DNA of 64,000 nucleotides from JAGLCW01 sp964427915 (GTDB taxonomy: Bacteria; Caldisericota; Caldisericia; UBA6126), in contig CAYRWA010000001.1 in assembly GCA_964427915.1 (NCBI GenBank), positions 62,001 through 126,000 of the forward strand. The letters run 5' to 3'. The position numbers and the translations under genes are program-made. Shown here one piece after another: positions 43,477 through 52,906 of this stretch (position 1 is the first letter of the stretch; each line of letters opens with the position of its first letter). A model generated the notes under the pieces. The model saw only the letters and a program-made list of their open reading frames with translations, made no database searches and was not told the DNA's origin.

Positions 43477-46400
43477 ATGAAAATAACGTTTCGATTTTTG
43501 TTGTCTTTCTTTCTTGTATTTAACTTATTGTTTGCTTATTCTGGACCATCATCTTCACAAAACCAATTTGAGAACCAATCATTTCTAATTCATACTTCGC
43601 AAATCTCTTTTCAACAAATGCAACCTTCCCTGAAAATTGCCATGAAGGAAGGTTGGATATCGGATTGGAAATGGTTTCCAAAAAATACAATCCTAGAAGT
43701 CACAGGAGATGAGTTACAAATAAAGGACTTATTCCAATCCATCCCCTCTCAAATTGTCCCCAATTTTACGATTCAATCTGATCCAATCATTAAGCACACC
43801 ACATCAGATTCTCTTCCTCCTAAAAATTGGAATTTGGAAGACCTACACATTCAATCCATTTGGGAGCAAGGCTACACTGGTAAGGATGTTAAAATATGTA
43901 TTTTAGATACTGGCTGCGATGGATCCCATCCGAAACTGAAAGGAAAAATCAAAGACTTTGCGTTTGTCGATCGCAATGGAGTCGCCACTCTTTCTAGTAC
44001 TCCCTACGATACAGATACTCATGGGACTCACGTAGCTGGCATAGCTGCCGGTGGTAGTAAGAGTACACCCCTTGGTATCGCTCCCGATAGCGATTTATCC
44101 ATTGGAGTTGTGATTCCAGGTGGAAGCGGTTCTTTTTCTCAAATTATTGGCGGCATTGAATGGGCAATGGATCCAGATGGCGACCCCGAAACAGATGATG
44201 CTCCAATTGCCATCAATTTATCACTTGGAATGCCAGGATTTGTTGATTTTTGGACGCCTGTTTTTATCAATGCGTTAAACCGTAATATCTTAATCGTTAG
44301 TTCATCTGGAAACGAAGGCAACGGAATCACAAACAGTCCAGGAAATCATCCTTACGTAGTTGGCGTTGGTTCCTACGGGTATCATCGAAAGTCTTCATCA
44401 TTTTCTGCAGGAGACAGCAACATACAGTGGAACAGCACGTCCATTGCAACCGACCCTTACATCAAGCCAGATATTACAGCACCAGGTTCCATGGTGTACT
44501 CCAGTGTGCCTGGCAATTCGTATGCATACTATAGTGGCACTTCCATGTCAGCCCCTCATATTACCGGGGCTGTTGCCATATTAAAACAAGCTTTTCCCAA
44601 TGCTACTGCATGGGATCTTCGAAACTTTCTTTTATGGGGTGGAGATGATCTAGGAAAAGAAGGATGGGACACTCGATACGGAAAAGGGGTCCTAAATATT
44701 GAAAAATCTCTTCAGGCAGGAGAACAATCTCACTATATCCATGGTACCATTAAGCATTACTCAGATGAATACAGTCTTTGGATTCAAGAATTGCAAAGTG
44801 GTATTTTCATTAACGCAGAAGGATCCTTTTCTTGTCACCTACTTCCAGGGCAGTATACACTACAATTACGCCATGGAAGCGATATTGTTCAAAGCCAGAC
44901 CATAACAGTCACTGGGCAAAAAGAAATCCAATCCTTTGCCCTGCCCAATCCAGCAGAAATGGTTCTGGAAGGGGTTGTATTAGATCCCAATGGAAATTCT
45001 ATTTCTTCCGCCAAAATTATCCACGGTAACACAGTACTGTACACAGATCAAGAAGGTCATTTTTCCGTTTCTTTACACCAAGGAGACAACATCATTGTTC
45101 GTAAAAGTGGCTATATTGAAAAGCGCTTGCAAGCGACAAATAGAAACACATGGATAAACATCCGTTTGAAAAAAACATCCCTTCTCTTAATAGAAGGAAG
45201 CTCCCCCTATAGCACAACCATAAACCCTCCTCAACAAGCTCTTCCTATCTATGAGAACACCTTGCATAGCTTGGACCAATCGTATGCACTGCTTCGCTGC
45301 TCAGAAGAATCCTTCACGATTGAGGACTTACAAGGCTTTTCAAGAGTTCTTTTGTTTTACGCCAGTGGTGGCATGCAAAGCAATGAAATTCAAGCCTGTA
45401 GTACCTATTTAGACAATGGAGGAAGTCTCATTGTTAGTGGCAGAATGATTATGCTGCTTGAACAATTCTACCGAACCAATTTCCTTCTCAAATATGCAGG
45501 AGTTTACTCTAAGAAAATGATTGCATTCCCTTCTGTGGAAGGCATTTATTCGTCCTACGAGGACATGCTGTTTCCCTTGTCAGGCCCAGGTGGTGCCAAC
45601 AATCAAGAAATATGCGATGTACTCATCAAAGATGTAAACGCTGAATGCATTCCATTCCTTCGTTATTCCTCGACGTCAGAAAAAGAGTATGCTGCCGTTA
45701 TGAGCAATACCAGTGAATACAAATTTGCTTTTTTAGGATTTGGATTGGAAGGCATTGGCATTGAGTCTTCTAGAAAACAACTTCTCAAGCGCCTCCTTGA
45801 TTGGACAGATGAGGGGGGAGAGATTACACTCAATCTACCACCAGGAAAAACCTATATCACCATGAGGCGAAATCATGAGATCCTTGAAAAAGTAACTGAA
45901 GAAACATCTCTCACGTTGGAAAATCTATTCCTAGATACCTACGTATTTGAACTTGAACGATATGGAAAGAAGAAAATTCGATTTGAATGTGACTTTACAA
46001 AAGGAAACTCCTATATCGCCAATGCCTATTTTTCTGACTCAAGTGTCCAACAAGTCGACATTTTACCTCAAAACTGCACAGCTCCCGATGCCTACCTAAT
46101 GGTATATTACAAGGATACGTTACTGCATAGTGCAAAAGTTGATCCCTCCGAAACAATCACAGAATATCTACCACAAGGTGATTATCTTTTCTGTTTATCT
46201 GCCAAAGGGTACAAAAATCAATACTACAAAATTTCTATACAAGCACCCCAAGAAGAACCCAGAATAGCAGAAATGAACATGCAAAAGTCATCCATTCCCA
46301 TTATAGTAATCGACGATTCCCCAACAGGTTGGTCTCTTTTAGATCATTACCTTCGCATTGGCGAATATGCAACCCGTTGGATTGAAACGTCTGGTATTTC

Positions 46401-46953
46401 TTTCCAACATTGGTCTGTTGAAGAAAAGGGATTCCCGTCTTTTCACGACCTGTATCCCTATGAAATAGTCATTCACATTGCCGGAAGAAATCCCTATGCT
46501 CTGTATACAGAAGATCGTCAGAAGAGCATCGGAGAATTCCTAGATAAACAAGGTAAGTACCTTATTTTATCCAATAGTGCCCACACAGTTCTTGATGAAT
46601 CTGTATGGTTCTCAAAATACTTTGGTATTCAAACAAAATATGTTAACGTTCGGGAAAAAACTGTAGTTGGCATCCCTGGTACTGTTACTGAATCAATGTA
46701 TTTCGACCTTTACAACTCCTTAGAACAAGATGGTTTGTATATTACATTTCCTGAATTTGAACCAACTAGTCCTTATGCAAAACCTCTTTTCCAATACGCC
46801 AGTCAGAAATTCTGTTCTAGCTACTTTGATAATGGTACATACCGAGCAATCTATCTCCCCTTTGGTCTTGATAATCTTACCAACTCAGATATACGCATAA
46901 AACTGATTCAAATGACAAAAAAACTAGTAGAAACTGGAGAGTATTCGGAATAA
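43477..46953 (+). CDS. Large secreted subtilisin-like serine protease (S8)
   Basis: A 1158-residue secreted protease. A signal peptide (about 1-25) is followed by a short propeptide-like region. The S8 domain has a full triad: Asp144 in CILDTGCDGSHP, His182 in DTHGTHVAGIAAG and Ser356 in SGTSMSAPHITG, plus SSSGNEGNG as oxyanion region. After about residue 410 come beta domains with carboxypeptidase-regulatory-like repeats (GVVLDPNGNSISSAKIIHG near 505), then further unrecognised segments to the end. The start is ATG 43477, preceded by AGAGGTGG. A small zincin gene follows with no gap. It probably digests protein outside the cell or at the wall. Confidence 0.87.
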   Translation: MKITFRFLLSFFLVFNLLFAYSGPSSSQNQFENQSFLIHTSQISFQQMQPSLKIAMKEGWISDWKWFPKNTILEVTGDELQIKDLFQSIPSQIVPNFTIQSDPIIKHTTSDSLPPKNWNLEDLHIQSIWEQGYTGKDVKICILDTGCDGSHPKLKGKIKDFAFVDRNGVATLSSTPYDTDTHGTHVAGIAAGGSKSTPLGIAPDSDLSIGVVIPGGSGSFSQIIGGIEWAMDPDGDPETDDAPIAINLSLGMPGFVDFWTPVFINALNRNILIVSSSGNEGNGITNSPGNHPYVVGVGSYGYHRKSSSFSAGDSNIQWNSTSIATDPYIKPDITAPGSMVYSSVPGNSYAYYSGTSMSAPHITGAVAILKQAFPNATAWDLRNFLLWGGDDLGKEGWDTRYGKGVLNIEKSLQAGEQSHYIHGTIKHYSDEYSLWIQELQSGIFINAEGSFSCHLLPGQYTLQLRHGSDIVQSQTITVTGQKEIQSFALPNPAEMVLEGVVLDPNGNSISSAKIIHGNTVLYTDQEGHFSVSLHQGDNIIVRKSGYIEKRLQATNRNTWINIRLKKTSLLLIEGSSPYSTTINPPQQALPIYENTLHSLDQSYALLRCSEESFTIEDLQGFSRVLLFYASGGMQSNEIQACSTYLDNGGSLIVSGRMIMLLEQFYRTNFLLKYAGVYSKKMIAFPSVEGIYSSYEDMLFPLSGPGGANNQEICDVLIKDVNAECIPFLRYSSTSEKEYAAVMSNTSEYKFAFLGFGLEGIGIESSRKQLLKRLLDWTDEGGEITLNLPPGKTYITMRRNHEILEKVTEETSLTLENLFLDTYVFELERYGKKKIRFECDFTKGNSYIANAYFSDSSVQQVDILPQNCTAPDAYLMVYYKDTLLHSAKVDPSETITEYLPQGDYLFCLSAKGYKNQYYKISIQAPQEEPRIAEMNMQKSSIPIIVIDDSPTGWSLLDHYLRIGEYATRWIETSGISFQHWSVEEKGFPSFHDLYPYEIVIHIAGRNPYALYTEDRQKSIGEFLDKQGKYLILSNSAHTVLDESVWFSKYFGIQTKYVNVREKTVVGIPGTVTESMYFDLYNSLEQDGLYITFPEFEPTSPYAKPLFQYASQKFCSSYFDNGTYRAIYLPFGLDNLTNSDIRIKLIQMTKKLVETGEYSE

Positions 46954-47370
46954 ATGAATGAAAAACGTCCTGAACCCGAAGATGCACTAGTTGAAAACAA
47001 CCAAACCGAAGATCCGTTTATTGTCTATGCTCAACTGGCAATAAAAAAACTCCCTAAGGATCTGCGAGACAAAATGGTTAATGTGTCGATTCTGGTTCAG
47101 GATGAACCTGATGCGTATCAGCAAAAAAACCACGATGCAGAACATGGGCTCATTCTTGGTCTATACGAGGGGATCCCTAACCCAGGGAAAGCATTCTTTT
47201 ACAACTTCTGCCTTCCTGACAAGATAACACTTTTTCGTAACAATATTTTAAAAATTGCTGCTTGGAAACAGAAAAATTTGAGTGACCTTATTGCAGAAGT
47301 AGTCTACCACGAAATTGGACATCATTTCGGATTCAACGAAGAAGACTTAGAATCCTTCAAAACAGTATAG
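46954..47370 (+). CDS. Small metallopeptidase-like protein (zincin_1 / DUF1025)
   Basis: A 138-residue member of the small zincin family (PF06262). The metal site is YHEIGHHFGFNEEDLESF near the C-terminus (HExxH, then a Glu in the family's usual place). The protein is cytoplasmic as far as can be seen. Family members are common next to unrelated genes and their substrate is unknown. It starts immediately after the subtilase stop. Its last 49 bases overlap the 3' end of clpC on the opposite strand. Confidence 0.85.
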   Translation: MNEKRPEPEDALVENNQTEDPFIVYAQLAIKKLPKDLRDKMVNVSILVQDEPDAYQQKNHDAEHGLILGLYEGIPNPGKAFFYNFCLPDKITLFRNNILKIAAWKQKNLSDLIAEVVYHEIGHHFGFNEEDLESFKTV

Positions 47371-49859
47371 GAATATTCCTCGTTGGCATGATCAACAACA
47401 AGAGTATTCCCCTTGCTCAAATGGTTCTGTACATAATACAAGGATACAACATCCGCTACTCTTTTTTGCAACACTCTTTTTAAAGGTCTCGCACCAAACT
47501 CCTTGCTATATCCTTCTTCCACAATATGTTTTTTTGCTTCCGCCGTGAGTTCCAATTGGATTTGAATCTGTTGCAAATCTTCTTGCATCCTATACAGAAG
47601 AATGTCGACAATGGCTAGTAGCTGGTCTTGCGATAACGTATTAAAAACAATCACTTCATCTAATCTATTAAGCAATTCAGGTCGAAAATAATTCTTCAGC
47701 TTTTCGAACAAAGATGAGGACAATTGTTCTCCCAGGAAAATATCGTGCTCGTTGGTAGCTTTATCCTCATCCGTAAAACCAAGCTGTAGAATCCCTTCAG
47801 CAGAATGATGAACAATATTGGAAGTCAAGACCACAATACAGTTGGATGCATCAACGGTTGTCCCCTTTGCATCCGTGAGTCTACCTTCGTCAAACAGCTG
47901 TAGCCAGATATTAAAAATATCAGGATGAGCCTTTTCTATTTCATCGAACAAAAGGATGGAATATGGCTTCTTTTTTACCATTTCTGTTAGCTGCCCTCCC
48001 TCTTCGTATCCAATATACCCAGGAGGGGCTCCAATTAAGCGAGAAACCGTATGTTTCTCCATGTATTCACTCATATCAAAACGTATCATGTGTTTGCGAG
48101 ATCCAAAGAGATATTCTGCCAAAACTCTAGCAGTTTCAGTTTTCCCTACACCTGTTGGACCCAAAAAAAGGAAAACCCCCATTGGTTTATGAGAATCTTT
48201 GATCCCGATTCGTGATCGGCGCAAAGCATTGGCTAAAGTATGAACAGCCAACTTCTGACCCACAATCTTTTTCTCTAAATCTTGCTCAATATGGATGAGT
48301 TTTTCTTTTTCAGACTCTACTAGCTGTCCCAGCGGTATTCCTGTCCACTGCGATACAACATGCGCTACATCGTCTTTAGACACAGTGTATTTTTTGGCAT
48401 CCTTTTTCCAATCCTTCATTTCCTTCTCAAAAGCTTCATGCGCCACAAGGTATTCTTCTTGGTATTCTTTGGGAATAACTTTTTTTTCAGATCTCACCGA
48501 CCTTACCTTAATTTGTATTTTTGCACACTGATTCTTGGCTTCCATTAACGAATCTGGAGGAATCTGATGAATGTAACAATAATAAGCACAAGCTTCATCT
48601 AACAAATCAATCGCCTGATCTGGTTGGTATCTTCCCGATATATACTTCGTAGATAAAGCCACAGCAGATTGAATCGCTTCGTCAGAAATATGTACAAAAT
48701 GATGCTTTTCAAAGGAAGGGCGAACCCCTTGTAAAATTCTAAATGTTTCATCTGGTGATGGTTCTTCGATGTAGACTGGTTGAAATCTTCGCAAAAAGGA
48801 ATGCTCAGATTCAACTCGTTTCTGATACGATTGTGTATCACAAGTACCAATAATACGAATCCTTTGGTTTTGAAAGTGTGATTGCAAATAGCCCATCAAC
48901 GAAGTTCCATTGTCTGACTTGGTTTGACGGGTTAAAAATTGTATTTCATCAATGAACAAAATGACATTCCCCTGTTTTTCCAAGTAGGTAAAGAGAGCTT
49001 GTACCTTATGCTCCATATCACCTCGGTATTTCGTACCAGACATAAAAGAACAAACATCAAGTTTCACAATGCGTTGGTTACGAAAGGCACCGGGTACTTT
49101 TTGATGCACAATTCGCTGGGCCAAAGACTCGACGATAACTGTTTTCCCAACACCTGGATCACCAATAATTAAGGGGTTGTTTTTTTTCTTACGGGAAAGA
49201 ATCTGTAATATTCGATCAATCTCATTTTCACGGCCAATCACAATCTCTAATTCCCCTTTTTCAGCCTGCCTAGTAATATCAACTAGTGAGTAATCGGGGG
49301 AAGAAGAGGGTTGGGAACCTTCCTCTGAAGACTCGGAAAGCGAATTCGGAAAAGATAAAAAAATGGAATCTAAGGAAGGATCTTTAGATAATGATTGGGT
49401 CGAAGGCAAACTCTTTCGAAAATGAATGTTTCGCAAAAGTTGATCGGGCTGCACGCCACATTCTCGCACAATAGTACGTACAGAGGTATCCGCCTTCATC
49501 AAACATGCAAGGAGCACTTCTGTGTCAATTTGTCCTCGAAATTCCTCTTGACTCTTGCGAGCTGCATTTTCTAAGATATCCTTCACTTCCGTAGAAAGAC
49601 CAATTTCAGAATCGTTTTTTGTTGAAGAAGAACCAGATTCTCGTTGATCCTTTTCTTGAATCATTTGAAGCAAAATATCCAAGAACTTATCAATTTCTAC
49701 AGAAGCAGCAATGAACTCATTAGAAATATCTTCATCAGATCGAATCAATCCAACACATAAATGCTCTGGATACAAAAAGCGACTGCTCCCGCTTCTTGCT
49801 TCTCTTCTGGCAATAGATATAGATCGTTTAGCCCGTCGGGAAAGAATATCCCAGTTCAT
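47322..49859 (-). CDS. clpC: ClpC-type ATP-dependent Clp protease ATPase subunit
   Basis: An 845-residue class I Clp ATPase with two Clp-N repeats (1-150), Walker A motifs GDPGVGKTVIVES (about 237) and GPTGVGKTETARVL (about 577), and a short middle domain (about 440-500) as in ClpC. The ClpP-docking tripeptide is visible as LGF in EGILQLGFTDEDKA (about 710), so this one should feed a ClpP peptidase, unlike the ClpB at 20113. The usual mcsA-mcsB-ctsR neighbours of Firmicutes are absent. A region of low-complexity Ser/Glu (about 170-190) lies before the first AAA domain. It is coupled by TAATG to the upstream thioredoxin gene. Confidence 0.93.
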   Translation of the reverse strand: MNWDILSRRAKRSISIARREARSGSSRFLYPEHLCVGLIRSDEDISNEFIAASVEIDKFLDILLQMIQEKDQRESGSSSTKNDSEIGLSTEVKDILENAARKSQEEFRGQIDTEVLLACLMKADTSVRTIVRECGVQPDQLLRNIHFRKSLPSTQSLSKDPSLDSIFLSFPNSLSESSEEGSQPSSSPDYSLVDITRQAEKGELEIVIGRENEIDRILQILSRKKKNNPLIIGDPGVGKTVIVESLAQRIVHQKVPGAFRNQRIVKLDVCSFMSGTKYRGDMEHKVQALFTYLEKQGNVILFIDEIQFLTRQTKSDNGTSLMGYLQSHFQNQRIRIIGTCDTQSYQKRVESEHSFLRRFQPVYIEEPSPDETFRILQGVRPSFEKHHFVHISDEAIQSAVALSTKYISGRYQPDQAIDLLDEACAYYCYIHQIPPDSLMEAKNQCAKIQIKVRSVRSEKKVIPKEYQEEYLVAHEAFEKEMKDWKKDAKKYTVSKDDVAHVVSQWTGIPLGQLVESEKEKLIHIEQDLEKKIVGQKLAVHTLANALRRSRIGIKDSHKPMGVFLFLGPTGVGKTETARVLAEYLFGSRKHMIRFDMSEYMEKHTVSRLIGAPPGYIGYEEGGQLTEMVKKKPYSILLFDEIEKAHPDIFNIWLQLFDEGRLTDAKGTTVDASNCIVVLTSNIVHHSAEGILQLGFTDEDKATNEHDIFLGEQLSSSLFEKLKNYFRPELLNRLDEVIVFNTLSQDQLLAIVDILLYRMQEDLQQIQIQLELTAEAKKHIVEEGYSKEFGARPLKRVLQKRVADVVSLYYVQNHLSKGNTLVVDHANEEYSYTVLKDSKSSSLNPK

Positions 49860-50509
49860 TATCCGTTCTTTCTGACTTCCTCTAGAACAGCATTTACGCG
49901 TTGTGTCATGTCTTCCTTATACCCACTTTGATAATATACAGCTTCCCCAGTAGGTGACACTAGAAGATAGAAGGGAATTCCCCGTACTCCAAACATTTGA
50001 TTAATCTGCCCGTCTTTATCCAGCACCAATGGATATTCAGGACCATTTGGGTAATGGGCTCGTATCTCCTGTTCGGTTTCTTGAACATCAATGGCAAGTA
50101 CCGTGAAGTCGGTTTTGTTTTGGTCCATTAATTCTAATATTTGTGGTTTCTGGGTTTCGCACCACCTGCACCAAGTAGCGGTAAAGTCTAGTAGCACAAA
50201 TTTTCCCTTAAAATCAGACAGAGAAACGCTATTTTGATCCAAATCTGGAAGAGTGAAGTCGGGTACTTCTTGTCGATTTTCTTTGGGAATAAATTCTACA
50301 GGTAGATTGGCAGCAACTTTGGAGTCTACAAAACGATCTGGTTGTGAAGGCTGATTCACAGGACTGTTAGTTGTTGTATCAGGCGTAGTAGGAGATCCTG
50401 TATCAATAGAGCTGTTTGAAAACTGCACTATAAGGAAAATCGCTACGGCAAATAGTAAAATTAATAGCACTACCCATAGAAGAGTAAAACTTTTGTTATC
50501 TTTCTTCAT
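49859..50509 (-). CDS. TlpA/ResA-like thioredoxin-fold protein, membrane anchored
   Basis: The 216-residue protein has an N-terminal membrane anchor (about 9-28) and a Pro/Ser/Thr/Asp-rich linker. The thioredoxin fold has the redox motif WCRWC (CRWC, about 113-116) in FTATWCRWCETQKPQILE. The cis-proline GIPFYLLVSP (about 179) is also present. Such proteins act outside the membrane in disulfide reduction or cytochrome maturation. The motif CRWC is unusual compared with CxPC. It lies directly upstream of clpC with a one-base overlap, which is an uncommon neighbour for an extracytoplasmic thiol protein. Confidence 0.87.
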   Translation of the reverse strand: MKKDNKSFTLLWVVLLILLFAVAIFLIVQFSNSSIDTGSPTTPDTTTNSPVNQPSQPDRFVDSKVAANLPVEFIPKENRQEVPDFTLPDLDQNSVSLSDFKGKFVLLDFTATWCRWCETQKPQILELMDQNKTDFTVLAIDVQETEQEIRAHYPNGPEYPLVLDKDGQINQMFGVRGIPFYLLVSPTGEAVYYQSGYKEDMTQRVNAVLEEVRKNG

Positions 50510-50631
50510 GTCACACCTTTCGGGTTACAGGATAAACATTACATTGCAACACAATGGAACAAATTTTCCATCTCGTACCTTATTTTTGTATAATATTGTA
50601 ACGATTTTCCTACTCTACAAAAGAGGTATTT

Positions 50632-51141
50632 ATGAAAATGATTTGGGCCACCTGGCGTAAAAACTACATACAGAAAAAAACAATACTTGAGTCTGAATGT
50701 GTGTTTTGCTCGATCGCCAAAGAAGCCAACAAGGATGCTGAAAACCTGGTTCTTTATCGAGGCTTATACAACTTTGTTTTAATGAATCTTTACCCGTATA
50801 CGTCTGGCCATATTCTTATTGTACCATTCCGACATGTTGCAGACTATCGGGACTTGGATGAAAATGAATTAACAGAAATGTGTTTGTTGGAACAAAAAAT
50901 TATTACATGGCTGGAAAAAGCATTCCACCCACAAGGGTACAATTTGGGTGTGAACTTATGCCGCGTTGCCGGTGCTGGAATCGATTCACATCTTCACCGC
51001 CATGTAGTCCCTCGATGGAAAGGGGATTCCAATTTTATGACAACCATTGGTGAGGTTAGGGTCATGTCAATATCACTCCAAGATGCCTACCAACAACTCT
51101 TAAAGCAAATTCAGGAGGAACCGTATGAAAAAACAGACTAG
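50632..51141 (+). CDS. HIT family hydrolase / Ap4A phosphorylase-like
   Basis: A 169-residue histidine-triad protein. CVFCSIAKE (about 23-31) gives the zinc-type Cys pair. The HIT motif is in GAGIDSHLHRHVVPRWKGDSNFM (about 118-140), where H-L-H-R-H-V carries the nucleophilic His. The length, the Ala-Gly-Ala-Gly and the WKGDSNFM ending resemble the Ap4A phosphorylase/hydrolase-type HIT proteins of Actinobacteria and Clostridia. AGAGG precedes ATG 50632. It overlaps the next gene by 17 bases, and that gene's GGAGG lies inside it. Confidence 0.9.
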   Translation: MKMIWATWRKNYIQKKTILESECVFCSIAKEANKDAENLVLYRGLYNFVLMNLYPYTSGHILIVPFRHVADYRDLDENELTEMCLLEQKIITWLEKAFHPQGYNLGVNLCRVAGAGIDSHLHRHVVPRWKGDSNFMTTIGEVRVMSISLQDAYQQLLKQIQEEPYEKTD

Positions 51142-51664
51142 CCTTCTGCTTATCTCTTTTCTACTTTTTTCACTTTCCTTTTCTTCGTGTACAAAACAAG
51201 AACCATCGTCATGGAAAACGTACACCAATCCATATTTCTCTTTTCAGTATCCCCCCGATTGGACCCTAGAAAAAGAAGAAACCAACCTTACCATTATTGG
51301 ACCTGAAGTCCATGGATACTTCGTAAACCTAAAAGTAGACTACAATGAAGCTGTTGCTCTTTCTTTAGAAGACTTTACCTCGACGGTGGAATCACAAAAC
51401 CAAGTTGAACTTCTCCCCGATTATATCGATGGTGGCGTAAAAAACATCGTCGTTAACAACAAGGAAGGAATCCAACGATCTCTGCAAACATCTGTGACAA
51501 CAGATAACAAAAAACAGACTTTGTTTGTAACCCTCACGTATTTTGTCATTGAGCCTTCCACAGGAATTGTTATTACAACGGAGTGTCCAGTAGAATCCTA
51601 TACATCGTACAAAAAAACATTTGATACCATACAGAATTCATTCCAGTTTGGAGACAAATCATGA
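51125..51664 (+). CDS. PsbP-like lipoprotein
   Basis: The 179-residue protein has a lipoprotein-type signal (LLFSLSFSSC, Cys about 22). A fold begins YTNPYFSFQYPPDWTLEKEE, similar to the protein at 29143-29676 and to PsbP-like exported proteins. The remainder is beta-rich with no catalytic motif seen. It overlaps the HIT gene at its start and the following NHL-like gene at its end by four bases (ATGA), so all three are one transcript. Function unknown; its anchored location suggests an envelope role. Confidence 0.72.
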   Translation: MKKQTSLLLISFLLFSLSFSSCTKQEPSSWKTYTNPYFSFQYPPDWTLEKEETNLTIIGPEVHGYFVNLKVDYNEAVALSLEDFTSTVESQNQVELLPDYIDGGVKNIVVNNKEGIQRSLQTSVTTDNKKQTLFVTLTYFVIEPSTGIVITTECPVESYTSYKKTFDTIQNSFQFGDKS

Positions 51665-52887
51665 AAAAAATCCTTATCTTCTTTGTATTCTTTTTCTTAC
51701 TCATTCAGTGCGTTCCACTTTTTGCATCCCAACAAATTGGTTCCAATGAAAGAAACTACGTCTATGTTAAAAATCCTTCTGGCAAAAAAATACGAATCTT
51801 TGAAAGTGGAGGTAACTACTTTCAAGACTTCCCTCTTCCATCTGGTATTGCTGTAACCAAAATGGGTGTTTGTCCTTGTGGAGGTTTTATCCTTGCTTGG
51901 GATGAAGCAAAGCAAAAATTACATCATATTGATGATGAGACAGGCTCTATTGAATGGACCATACCCGTCCAATTCAAAATTGGGGCGATCACTATTTCCA
52001 AGCACAAGACACGCTATGCTGGAATTGTCAATGCCTCCGATCAGTCCATTTCGCTCTACTCGGAAAAAGGAAATTTCATTCGAACAATTCCAAGCGATGG
52101 CCGATGGAAAGAAGCAACTGATATTTATCTAGACGACTGGAATCATCTATGGGTCCTTGATAAAGTAGGGAAAAAGGTCTATCTTCTTAGAGAAAAAGGC
52201 AATGTTATAAAAGAAACTTCTGCATCCTCCTCTCTTGCCCTTCACAACATGGTATCTTTAAGTTCAGACCGAGCTGGCTATATGTATATTTTAAATACAA
52301 ACAATACCATTCACATTTTTGATCGAACTGGAGTGTATCAACAGACTTTTTCTGTTAAAAACCCTCCTGACAGCTCTGCTGCCATTACCCTAGACCCATC
52401 TCTAAACTACATCTATCTGCTCCATACTGGTGGTTCGTTTAGTCGAATCGACAAAAAGGGCATCATTCAATACACTGTTCATCATCCATTTCAAGTAGAC
52501 AAAAAGGACATCATTCAGTTGCAGATAGGAAGCCGGTTGCTTATTCACTACGGATCCATGCCCAAAGTTTTAGATTTTGCTCCCTTTATTGACAGCACCA
52601 CAGGAAGAACATACGTACCAATTCGTGCCATAACGGAATCGTTTGGTGCAAATGTTACGTGGAATAGTAAAACACAAGCGGTTATTATTGAGCTCGATAG
52701 CACAAAGATTGAGCTTCAAATTGGAAGCAACACAGCTAAGGTGAACGGGAAAAACCTTTCTTTAGAAGCCCCACCTACAATTGTAGAAAACAGAACATTT
52801 GTACCCCTTCGTTTTATATCTGAATCTCTTGGAGCAGCTGTGCAGTGGTTCCCAGAAGACAGGATGATCAAAATCGTCCGATCCTGA
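51661..52887 (+). CDS. Secreted beta-propeller-like protein with copper-amine-oxidase-N-type domain
   Basis: The 408-residue protein has a signal peptide (about 1-22). Residues about 25-275 form repeated blades like NHL or a beta-propeller: FPLPSGIAVTKMG, DDWNHLWVLDKVGKKVYLL and DRAGYMYILNTNNTIHIFD. The last 120 residues form a Cu_amine_oxidN1-type pair (GRTYVPIRAITESFGANVTW and NRTFVPLRFISESLGAAVQW). The same domain closes the proteins at 30011-31168 and 37161-40076. It is coupled to the lipoprotein before it. It is probably a surface or periplasmic scaffold rather than an enzyme. Confidence 0.82.
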   Translation: MKKILIFFVFFFLLIQCVPLFASQQIGSNERNYVYVKNPSGKKIRIFESGGNYFQDFPLPSGIAVTKMGVCPCGGFILAWDEAKQKLHHIDDETGSIEWTIPVQFKIGAITISKHKTRYAGIVNASDQSISLYSEKGNFIRTIPSDGRWKEATDIYLDDWNHLWVLDKVGKKVYLLREKGNVIKETSASSSLALHNMVSLSSDRAGYMYILNTNNTIHIFDRTGVYQQTFSVKNPPDSSAAITLDPSLNYIYLLHTGGSFSRIDKKGIIQYTVHHPFQVDKKDIIQLQIGSRLLIHYGSMPKVLDFAPFIDSTTGRTYVPIRAITESFGANVTWNSKTQAVIIELDSTKIELQIGSNTAKVNGKNLSLEAPPTIVENRTFVPLRFISESLGAAVQWFPEDRMIKIVRS

Positions 52888-52906
52888 GATAGCTCAAGCC
52901 TTTCCG

